NCBI GenBank assembly: GCA_964427875.1
Contig: CAYRVX010000003.1
Coordinates: 65,864-129,863 of the forward strand
DNA from: CAYRVX01 sp964427875
GTDB lineage: Bacteria > Planctomycetota > Phycisphaerae > SM23-33
Direction of reading: 5' to 3'
DNA: 64,000 bases
Part shown: piece after piece, positions 9,272 to 17,199 of the stretch
Position numbering within the stretch: position 1 is the stretch's first letter
How the letters are laid out: every line of letters starts with the position of its first letter
The notes under the pieces: model-generated
The model's input: the letters and a program-made list of their open reading frames with translations, nothing else
Database searches by the model: none
What the model was told of the DNA's origin: nothing
Position numbers and translations under genes: made by a program

Positions 9272-12200
9272 GTGAGCAATCTGAACTGGCAGCCGCCGCT
9301 GTTCGAGCAAATGGAGCCCCGTTTGCTGCTCAGCGCTTCACCGGTGCCGGAGGAGATCGACCTTCCGGCCTTCAGTGAGCAGTGCGTCACGGGCGGCCTC
9401 GACGTCGGCGAATCGCAGATGTACGTCTTCACCGCGGCGGCCAGCGGGTACGTCTACATGAACATGGGGGCCGCCGAAGGCAGCGGGGTCGATTCCTACC
9501 TGGAGGCCTTCAACTCCGGCCTGCGCAGGATCGCCCGGAACAACAACGCCAGCAGGTACACTCAGGACAGCCGGATCCGCCTGCGCGTTAGCACGGGGCG
9601 CACGTACTACGTCCGCGCGAGGGGCGCCGCAGGAACCGATGGCGACTACGAGCTGACGCTCACCAGCCGGCCGTACGACGACTACGGCAACACCGCCGAG
9701 GCGGCCAGGGCCCTGCGGGTCCGCCGGAGCGGCTCGACGTCGGCTCGCGGCAGGATCAACTGCGTCGGCGACACGGACTGGCTGTCGTACACGGCCCGCG
9801 ACGACGGCCTGGTGCGTGTACGGATGCTCGCCTACGGCCGAGGTAACAAGCTGGTCGGCTCGCTCGGCGTCTACGACGCCGCCGGCAACCTCATCACCAG
9901 CCAGGTCGCAGAGGAGAGCCACTGGTTCGAGCTGAGCTTCTCGGCGCTCAAGGGGCAGACGTATTACCTGGAGGCCTCCGGCGGGGAGAACACCACGGGC
10001 AGATACCTGGTCAAGGTGCTGCCGATGATCCTTCAGGAGTTCATCGACGCAGAGGAGGTGGACCTTCCTGCCTTCAGCGAGCAGTCCGTCACGGGCGGCC
10101 TCGACGTCGGCGGGACCCAGATGTACAAGTTCACCGCGACGGCCAGCGGGTACGTCTACCTGAACATGAAGGCCGCCGAAGGCAGCGAGATCGACTCCTA
10201 TCTGGAGGTCTTCAACCCCGGCCAGCGGAGGATCGCCCGGAACAGCAACGCCAACAGGTACACTCAGGACAGCCGTATCCGCCTCCGCGTTCGCGCGGGG
10301 CGCACGTACTACGTCCGCGCGAGGGCCGCCGGAGGGACCGAGGGCGACTACGAGCTGACGCTCACCAGCCGGCCGTACGACGACTACGGCAACACCGCCG
10401 AGGCGGCCAGGGCCCTGCGGGTCCGCCGGAACGGCTCGACGGCGGCGCGGGGCAGGATCAACTGCATCGGCGACACGGACTACTTCTCGTACACCGCGCG
10501 GGGCAGCGGCCTGGTGCAGGTGCAGATGATCGCCTACGGCCGATGGAACAAGCTGTCCGGCATGCTCAACGTCTACGACGCCGCCGGCGACATGATCGCC
10601 AGCGATCACGGCGGCGTGGGCGGCACGTCCGCCCTGAGCTTTTCGGCGGTTAAGGGACAGACGTACTACATGGCGGCCTCCAGCGACGACAACAGCACGG
10701 GCAGATACCTGATGAAGGTGCTGCCGATAATCCCGCAGGAGTTCATCGACGCGGAGGAGGTGGACGTCCCGGCCTATGGCGAGGAAACCGCCGCCGGCGC
10801 CCTCGACGTCGGCGGGACCAAGATGTACAAGTTCACCGCGGCGACCAGCGCGTATCTCTATCTGGACATGGCCGCCGCCGACGGAAGCGCGATCGACTCC
10901 TACCTGGAGGTCTTCAACTCCGCCCGGCGCAGGATCGCCCGGAACAACAACGCCAGCAGGTACAATCGGGACAGCCGGGTCCGCATCCGCGTTCGGGCCG
11001 GCCAGACCTACTACGTCCGCGCCAGGGCCGCCCGGGGAACCGAGGGCGACTACGAGCTGACCTTCACGAGCCGGCCCAACGACGACGCGGGCAACGACAT
11101 CGATCACGCCGCGTACCTTCAGCTCGAAAGCGACGGCTCCCGCCAGGCCCACGGGAAGGTCAACTATGCCGGCGACATCGACGTGCTGGAGATCGTCGCC
11201 CCCGTGACCGGCGAGATGACCGTGACGGCTGCGGCGCCCGGCGGGGACGGCAGCATCACGCCGAGGCTCCGGGCCGATGACTCCACTGGCGAGCAACTGG
11301 TGATCGACGAAGACGGCGACGCCGCCTGCACCGTCACGTTCGGCGTGGTCGAGGGCGAGACGTACTACCTGAGGATCGCCAGCCTGGACGACAACACGGG
11401 CCGGTACGAGCTGATGGTGTCGACCGACACGGACGTCGATCCGGACCCGGCCCCCGACCCCGACCCCGACCCGGACCCGGTTCCGCCCGACGATCCCACG
11501 CCGGGCGAGCTCGTCACGGGATGGATCAGCGAGGAGCCGGGCGGCTACCGGCTGATCGTCGCCGGGACCGACAGCAGCGACATCATCACGCTGAGCGTCA
11601 GCGGCTCGGTGACGACGCTCACCTACGCCAGCGGCTCACTCGACTTCGCCGGCGTCTTCGACGACATCTCGATCTACGGCTTCGGCGGCGACGACGTGAT
11701 CCGCATGGACTACTCGATCGCCGGCTCGGGCATCGTCTACGCCGGCGAGGGCAACGACACGGTATACGACAACAGCCTCGGCGCCGCAGGCGTGTACGGC
11801 GGGGCGGGCGACGACCTGCTGATCAGCCTCGGCGGCGGCGTGGACAGCCTCTGGGGCCAGGCGGGCTGCGACAGCTTCTGGGTGGACATGGGCGACTCGC
11901 TCGGCGACGCCGACTCCGCCGAGTACGACGCGACGGCCGTCCACCGAATCACTCAGTTCTATCAGCCCTACTCCGCGGTCCCCGGCTCTGCGGATTACGT
12001 CTCGATGGAGATCGCCGGGCAGAACTTCCGCGACCCCACACCCACCAGCTACGGGCGAGCGTGGGTGAACTTCGCGAGCAACCCGCTCTTTGCCGACGGG
12101 CCGGAACACAACGACATCCGCCAGGGCTCGGTAGGCGACTGCTACTTCCTGGCGTGCCTGGCCAGCATGTCCGACAGCGACCCGAACGTGATCCGCCAGA

Positions 12201-12760
12201 TGGTGACGGCCCTGGGTGACGGGACGTACGCGGTGCGGTTCTTCCGCGGCGGTCAAGCCTCCTACCTCCGACTCGACGCCGACCTGCCCGTCTACTCCGG
12301 CAGCAGCCTCAGCTACGCCAAGCTGACGCCGGACGGCGAGACCTGGGTGGCGATCGTCGAGAAGGCCTACTGCCATTTCCGGTACGGCCAGAACTCCTAC
12401 GCCTCCATCAGCGGCGGGTGGATGAGCACCGTCTTCCAGGAGATGACCAACCGGCCCACCACCACCATGTGGACGGGCGGGTCGCAGGCGTCCCTGGCGA
12501 GCTTCATCATCTCCGCCCTCGACAGCGGGCACGCGGCCACCCTCGGAAGCTACGGTAACGCCCCCTCGCCGATCGTCGGATCGCACGCGTACATGCTCAA
12601 GTCGATCGAGTTCGTCGAGGGCGAGGCGATCGTGACGGTCTACAATCCCTGGGGAGTGGACGGAAAGACCTACGACAGCAACTACAGCGACGGCCTGTTG
12701 AGGCTCGACCTGTCGCAGGTGCAGGCTTGCTTCTCGGCCATCGTCATCAGCCTGGCATAG
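9272..12760 (+). CDS. LEPRxLLSA-sorted PPC-repeat, RTX-like, calpain-family (C2) cysteine protease
   Basis: This 1162-residue surface or secreted protein has five parts. (1) Residues about 8-25 hold the planctomycete sorting segment EPRLLLSA. (2) Three tandem repeats of exactly 234 residues cover about 27-728, each with PPC-like beta-sandwich motifs (YVRARG...GDYELT). (3) A DPDPDP linker follows. (4) An RTX-like glycine/aspartate stretch (GGDD, GEGNDT, GGAGDD) is a probable calcium site. (5) The C-terminal calpain domain has the full triad: C957 in QGSVGDCYFLA, H1105 in GSHAYML and N1125 in YNPWG. Calpains are calcium-dependent cysteine proteases, so the RTX-like spacer fits. The GTG start at 9272 follows GGAG at 9261-9264. 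A strong hairpin follows the stop. Its location beside the SecA/HlyD/M50 operon suggests it could be cargo of that module (inference). Confidence 0.88.
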   Translation: MSNLNWQPPLFEQMEPRLLLSASPVPEEIDLPAFSEQCVTGGLDVGESQMYVFTAAASGYVYMNMGAAEGSGVDSYLEAFNSGLRRIARNNNASRYTQDSRIRLRVSTGRTYYVRARGAAGTDGDYELTLTSRPYDDYGNTAEAARALRVRRSGSTSARGRINCVGDTDWLSYTARDDGLVRVRMLAYGRGNKLVGSLGVYDAAGNLITSQVAEESHWFELSFSALKGQTYYLEASGGENTTGRYLVKVLPMILQEFIDAEEVDLPAFSEQSVTGGLDVGGTQMYKFTATASGYVYLNMKAAEGSEIDSYLEVFNPGQRRIARNSNANRYTQDSRIRLRVRAGRTYYVRARAAGGTEGDYELTLTSRPYDDYGNTAEAARALRVRRNGSTAARGRINCIGDTDYFSYTARGSGLVQVQMIAYGRWNKLSGMLNVYDAAGDMIASDHGGVGGTSALSFSAVKGQTYYMAASSDDNSTGRYLMKVLPIIPQEFIDAEEVDVPAYGEETAAGALDVGGTKMYKFTAATSAYLYLDMAAADGSAIDSYLEVFNSARRRIARNNNASRYNRDSRVRIRVRAGQTYYVRARAARGTEGDYELTFTSRPNDDAGNDIDHAAYLQLESDGSRQAHGKVNYAGDIDVLEIVAPVTGEMTVTAAAPGGDGSITPRLRADDSTGEQLVIDEDGDAACTVTFGVVEGETYYLRIASLDDNTGRYELMVSTDTDVDPDPAPDPDPDPDPVPPDDPTPGELVTGWISEEPGGYRLIVAGTDSSDIITLSVSGSVTTLTYASGSLDFAGVFDDISIYGFGGDDVIRMDYSIAGSGIVYAGEGNDTVYDNSLGAAGVYGGAGDDLLISLGGGVDSLWGQAGCDSFWVDMGDSLGDADSAEYDATAVHRITQFYQPYSAVPGSADYVSMEIAGQNFRDPTPTSYGRAWVNFASNPLFADGPEHNDIRQGSVGDCYFLACLASMSDSDPNVIRQMVTALGDGTYAVRFFRGGQASYLRLDADLPVYSGSSLSYAKLTPDGETWVAIVEKAYCHFRYGQNSYASISGGWMSTVFQEMTNRPTTTMWTGGSQASLASFIISALDSGHAATLGSYGNAPSPIVGSHAYMLKSIEFVEGEAIVTVYNPWGVDGKTYDSNYSDGLLRLDLSQVQACFSAIVISLA
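9350..11455 (+). repeat. Three in-frame 702-bp tandem repeats within the calpain-type gene
   Basis: The units begin at 9350, 10052 and 10754, each with the GAG-GAG-(G/A)T(G/C)-GAC context, and are exactly 702 bp apart (234 codons). Units 1 and 2 share long near-identical blocks, for example the stretch encoding TSRPYDDYGNTAEAARALRVRR. Unit 3 is more diverged. This suggests a recent duplication of unit 1/2 and an older unit 3. Confidence 0.85.
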
Positions 12761-12799
12761 CGCTCGATTTCGCTACGACACATCCGTGGCAGCAGTTGG

Positions 12800-12846
12800 C
12801 CGGCCCCGTGCCCCTGGCATCGGGGCCGGTTGCTACCGGGGTTTTT
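12800..12846 (+). terminator. Hairpin terminator after the calpain-type gene
   Basis: The left arm CCGGCCCCGTGCC (12800-12812) pairs with GGCA (12816-12819) and CGGGGCCGG (12821-12829), with a single bulged T at 12820. A small GGT/ACC hairpin and a T5 run at 12842-12846 follow. It is a bipartite rho-independent type rather than a textbook one, because the T run is 12 bases from the main stem. Confidence 0.6.
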
Positions 12847-12950
12847 CTCACCTTTCCGGGAACCTTTCTGCGCGAAAACGTCAAATAGGAATAGAGATCG
12901 TGCGGATGAAGTCGTGATTTGCGCGCTCTTGCACAGGTGTAAATGGAAAC

Positions 12951-15900
12951 GTGCGACGGATTGCTGTGATCTGCGCGGGGGCCATGCTGGGCTCGTGGGC
13001 CCTGGCGTCGGCCGCTGAAAGGCCCGGACGCGACGACGTGGTCCGCGCGCTGCTCAAGCGCTCCCGGCTGCTCGAGGATGTCCGCTTCACCGTCCCCGGG
13101 AGTCTGTATCGGGAGTACCTCCGCATAGCGTCGGTCGGCGAGGCGATGTTCCCGGCGCCCGTGGCGAGCATCGCCGGGAACGGGCGATACCACCTGGCGC
13201 TCGATGCAGCCGGCAGGCCCGCGCTCGTTGCGACGGTGGCCCTTCGGGTCTTCAAGCCGCGGCGATGCCGGAACCTCCCCGTTCTCACGGCCGAGTGGGC
13301 GTGGGAGAAGGTCGCGGTGAACGGCGCCCCGGCCTCTCTTGCCGCGAGAAAGGGGTGGCTGCGCTTCACCCCGAGGAAGGCGGGCCGGTACGTCGTCTCC
13401 GGACAGATCGGACTCAGCAAGGGCCGCGCCGACGGCGGCAAGGTGTCCTTCGGCATTCCCAGAACGGTCCGGACGTCTTTGCGGTTCGACTCGCCCGGCC
13501 GATGGCGGGTGGCCGTGTCCGGCTCGCCGCACAGGCTCCTGGGGCAGGCGCCCGGCGGCACGCACGGCGAGCTGGCCGTCACGCCGCGAGAGCGCATCGA
13601 GGTGGAGTACACCCGTCCGGTCGAGCTGCCCCCCCGGCCGCCGCGGTACGAGCTGCGCGGCGCGACGGCGTGGAACCTGGACGCCGGGCGCCAGCAGATC
13701 GCCGCGAGATTGCGCGTCCGCATCCTCGGCGGGCGGACGGATCGGCTCATCCTGCAACTGCCCGCCTCCGCCCGACGCGTCACGATCACCGGCCCGGACG
13801 TTCGCGAGGCACAGGTTTCGCCCGCCGGTGCGGCGATCTTCCTGCGAGGGACCATCGCCGGGCAGACGCGTCTGACAGTGGGCTACGAACTGCCCCTCGG
13901 CGCGGGCAGCATCCAGCGCCTCGGGCGCCCGGAGCTGGCGGACGGCCGCTGGTCCGGAGGGACGCTGGCCGTCACCAACACCGCCGGGGCCAGCGAAATC
14001 CTGCCCCATGCCGTCCGCGGGCTGCGGGAGATACACCCGGAGGACCTGCCCGCCGAGGCGAGGGGCATGCTCGCCGGCAAGTGCGTGCTGGCCTACCAGA
14101 TCACCTCCCGCTTCTTCTCCGCCGCCGTGGACGTCGTGGACCTGGGGGAGTTCGCCCTTCGCGAGTCCATCGCCGACCTCGCGCATTACCGGCTCCTGCT
14201 TCGCCCCGACGGGTCCGTTCTGTGCAAGGTGGACTACGAGATCCGCAACCGCAGCCGGCAGTTCCTGAGGCTCCACCTGCCTCGCGGCGCCCGCGTGCTG
14301 GTGGCCCGCGTGAACGACAAGCCCAGGCCCCTGACGCCCCTGCTGGACGAGCCGGGCGCCCACCTCCTGCCGCTGGTTCGCTCGCAGGCCTCGGTCAAGG
14401 GGCTGGTGAGCTTCCCGGTTCAGATCGTCGTATTGATGCGCGGCAAGGCGCTGCGGCGAGAGGGCCTGGCGGCCGTGCCGCTGCCGCGAATCGACCTGCC
14501 GATCGCCTACGGCTGGTGCGAGCTGCACGTCCCGCGCGACATGGCGGTTGACCGGTGGGCCGGGCCGATGCAGCACGTCGAGCGATACTCCAGCGAGACG
14601 GCCGTCGCCAGCCTCACCTACGGCCGCGCCGAACTGGCCGAGGGATACAAACTGGAGGACCGCCCGACTGTCGAGGCGGTCCCCGAAGGCCAGCCGCAGC
14701 GCAGACCGAAGCGCCCCCCCCCGCCCATAGCGCTGGCCAAGCCGCCGGAACTGAAGCCGACGAGGCCCACAGAAGAACCGGCCAGACCGTTCGGACCCGC
14801 CACGCAGCCGGCGGCCACGGAGATCCTTGCCACGAAGGTGACGGTCCCCGAAGGCGGCACGCTTATCCTCGGCGGGCAGGTGATGCTGTCACGCAACTAC
14901 TACCGGGCCGGCAGGGACTACTACGAGCGAGGCGACTACGACAAGGCCGCAATCTCCCTGGAGAACACCCTTCGCATGGCCCCGAAGAGTGCCGAGGCCG
15001 CCAATGCCGCCCGACTGCTGGCCAACATCAAGGCGGTCCGGGGCAAGCTGGCCGCGAAGAGCCGCCAGGAGAAGGCCCTCACGCGGCAGGTGAAGAAGGA
15101 GATCTCCGGCCTGAACGTCAAGCTGGAGCAGCAGCAGCGTGAGCTGATCGAGCAGGCCGGCGAGGCGGTCCGTGGCGGCCGGCGCGATGAGGCGGCCGCC
15201 GGCTATCAGGCCGCCGTCTCGCTCGGCGAGCAGCTCATCGCTCGCGGCGCCGACGAGAGGGAGCAGTCCGTTCGTCTCCGCGACGCCAAGGAAGAGCTCG
15301 ACAGGCTCCAGAAGCAGAAGCAGGCAAGAGCGACCCAACTGCGGACACGATACGAGGTCCTCAAGACGGCGGGGCAGTACGGAGAGGCGCTGAAGATCGG
15401 CAAGGCGCTCCAGGAGGTCTACGAGGACAAAGGGGAACAGCAGCGCCTTCGTGGCGAGCTCGAGGAGCTGGCCGCCACGACGGTGCGGGACAAGGCGCGG
15501 CATGGGGCCACCATGGCCGTCCAGGCGGCGACCGAGGTGTTCACACTCGAACATGCCGAGGCTCGATCAGTCGCCCGCGTGCTGAGCGAGATGTTTGCCG
15601 GACGAGGGCAAAGGGGATCAGCAGCGCGTTCGTCGCGCGGGCCGAGCACTGGGCGCGATCAGAGGGTGACCATCACCGCGGATGAGACGGCCAACGCGTT
15701 GGTTCTCACCGCCCCACCGGGTCAGCGGGACAAGATCGTGGAGCTGCTCCAGCAGTTGGACGCCGCCGACTCCGACGCCAACACCGAGCGGATCACGGCC
15801 GAAGGCACATCGGGCTTCCTCCCGGCCGCCCCTCGGAACATCCCGGCCCTCAAGCTTCACGCGAGCGAGCTGCGCGAGCAGAAGAAGCACGCCGATGCCC

Positions 15901-17195
15901 TTGCCGTGGCCGGGCACGTTCTCCGGATGGCCCCGGCCGACGACTGGGCCAAGGGAGAAGTCAAGGAGCTTCAGCGAATCCTGCGATCGAAAGACGGGAG
16001 GCTAGCGCAACTCGGCTTGTTAGACTCGGCCTCCTTGCGCACTCCCGCACGCCGGCCGGACCTCAGGGCCGTCACGAAGACGTACGACGTTCGCGACTTG
16101 GTCTTCGGCGGGGGCGAAGCCGGCCGGCCGAGCGCGGGGGCAGGTGACGACAAGCCCCGGGAGAAGGTGGCCGAGGACCTGGTCAGGACGATCCGCGGGG
16201 CCCTGGGCAGGGAAGTCGTCCTCGGCGACGCTGGTATCCAGATCTCCAACGGCAGGCTTGTCGTGAGCGCGACCGGCGGTGGCCAGAAGCTCGCGGCCGA
16301 CCTGTTCACGAGGCTTCGGGACATCCGCGGGCCGCAGGTCGAGGTGGGCGGCAACATCGCCCAGCAGAGGGCGGCCGGACTCGTCCGGGCCCAACGCGAC
16401 GTCAACGGCGACGGTATCGACGCGCCGGTGGCGGCCGCGTACCGCCCGAAGCAGCTCGCCGAGCAGCGGGAGTTCCAGGAGTTCCTGAGGCGAAACTACG
16501 ATTGGGAGGTCGAGGCCCGACGGGCGGACGGCGGCTGGAAGTATGGCCGGTCCATGTCGAGCTATCTGCCGGCCCTGGACAGCTCGGGGCAGGCCCGGCG
16601 GTCGAGGGATCCGGCCAAGGTCACGCACGAGATAGCGGGCAAGTTGCTGATGAATGTGGGCCAGAAAGTGGCGGTCAACAGCACGAACATCTCTCTGGGT
16701 TCCGCGGCCGCCAACGCGTTGGGCATCCACTTTGCCGAGGGCCGCAACGACATCCGCTACGCCGTCGTGGACGAGGCCCAGTTGCGGACGCTGCGCGAGA
16801 TGGAGGCCCGGCGGCCGGGCGAGGGCAGGCCGGTCGCCGCCAACCCGCGGTTCCAGGAGACCATCGTCGGCACCGACGCGCTGCTGGCCAGCGGGCAGGT
16901 CGCCAACGTCACCTTCGCCGGCGACCGCGGCAACACGATCGACATCTACAGCAACCCGATCGCCCTGACGCACGAGAAGTACGTTCTGATCGACAACCAC
17001 GACTACCTCACGGCCGTGCAGACCGGCCAGATGCAGCACTGGACCCAGCGGGCCAAGCCCCTCCGGTTCGCGGAGGTCCCTCAGGACATCGAGGTGCCCC
17101 GCGTGGGACGGCTGGTGAAGCTCGAGAAGACACTGATCAAACCGGCGGACGCACTGACGATCCGCGCCGAGTACACCTGGACTGGAAAGGAGTAG
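12951..17195 (+). CDS. Large exported protein with TPR-like and secretin-N-like segments, function unknown
   Basis: This 1414-residue protein has an N-terminal signal peptide (VICAGAMLGSWALASAA). Residues about 80-560 form beta-rich domains, including a block that recurs in the next gene (YEIRNRSRQFLRLHLP...LLPLVRSQ). A proline-rich spacer follows, then a TPR-like segment at about 650-695 (YYERGDYDKAAISLENTLRMAP) and a coiled coil to about 840. Near 860-940 is a secretin-N/NolW-like unit (TLEHAEARSVARVLSEMF ... ADETANALVLTAPPGQ), and a second similar segment starts near 1036. No secretin pore domain or catalytic motif was seen. The GTG start at 12951 precedes the signal peptide directly. The gene is followed after 4 bp by a related exported protein, so the two probably form an operon. 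A periplasmic or envelope structural role is likely but unproven. Confidence 0.7.
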   Translation: MRRIAVICAGAMLGSWALASAAERPGRDDVVRALLKRSRLLEDVRFTVPGSLYREYLRIASVGEAMFPAPVASIAGNGRYHLALDAAGRPALVATVALRVFKPRRCRNLPVLTAEWAWEKVAVNGAPASLAARKGWLRFTPRKAGRYVVSGQIGLSKGRADGGKVSFGIPRTVRTSLRFDSPGRWRVAVSGSPHRLLGQAPGGTHGELAVTPRERIEVEYTRPVELPPRPPRYELRGATAWNLDAGRQQIAARLRVRILGGRTDRLILQLPASARRVTITGPDVREAQVSPAGAAIFLRGTIAGQTRLTVGYELPLGAGSIQRLGRPELADGRWSGGTLAVTNTAGASEILPHAVRGLREIHPEDLPAEARGMLAGKCVLAYQITSRFFSAAVDVVDLGEFALRESIADLAHYRLLLRPDGSVLCKVDYEIRNRSRQFLRLHLPRGARVLVARVNDKPRPLTPLLDEPGAHLLPLVRSQASVKGLVSFPVQIVVLMRGKALRREGLAAVPLPRIDLPIAYGWCELHVPRDMAVDRWAGPMQHVERYSSETAVASLTYGRAELAEGYKLEDRPTVEAVPEGQPQRRPKRPPPPIALAKPPELKPTRPTEEPARPFGPATQPAATEILATKVTVPEGGTLILGGQVMLSRNYYRAGRDYYERGDYDKAAISLENTLRMAPKSAEAANAARLLANIKAVRGKLAAKSRQEKALTRQVKKEISGLNVKLEQQQRELIEQAGEAVRGGRRDEAAAGYQAAVSLGEQLIARGADEREQSVRLRDAKEELDRLQKQKQARATQLRTRYEVLKTAGQYGEALKIGKALQEVYEDKGEQQRLRGELEELAATTVRDKARHGATMAVQAATEVFTLEHAEARSVARVLSEMFAGRGQRGSAARSSRGPSTGRDQRVTITADETANALVLTAPPGQRDKIVELLQQLDAADSDANTERITAEGTSGFLPAAPRNIPALKLHASELREQKKHADALAVAGHVLRMAPADDWAKGEVKELQRILRSKDGRLAQLGLLDSASLRTPARRPDLRAVTKTYDVRDLVFGGGEAGRPSAGAGDDKPREKVAEDLVRTIRGALGREVVLGDAGIQISNGRLVVSATGGGQKLAADLFTRLRDIRGPQVEVGGNIAQQRAAGLVRAQRDVNGDGIDAPVAAAYRPKQLAEQREFQEFLRRNYDWEVEARRADGGWKYGRSMSSYLPALDSSGQARRSRDPAKVTHEIAGKLLMNVGQKVAVNSTNISLGSAAANALGIHFAEGRNDIRYAVVDEAQLRTLREMEARRPGEGRPVAANPRFQETIVGTDALLASGQVANVTFAGDRGNTIDIYSNPIALTHEKYVLIDNHDYLTAVQTGQMQHWTQRAKPLRFAEVPQDIEVPRVGRLVKLEKTLIKPADALTIRAEYTWTGKE

Positions 17196-17199
17196 AACG

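Noticed and set aside
9338..11296. A 652-codon minus-strand frame
   Set aside because: It is the shadow of the three 702-bp repeats on the coding strand.
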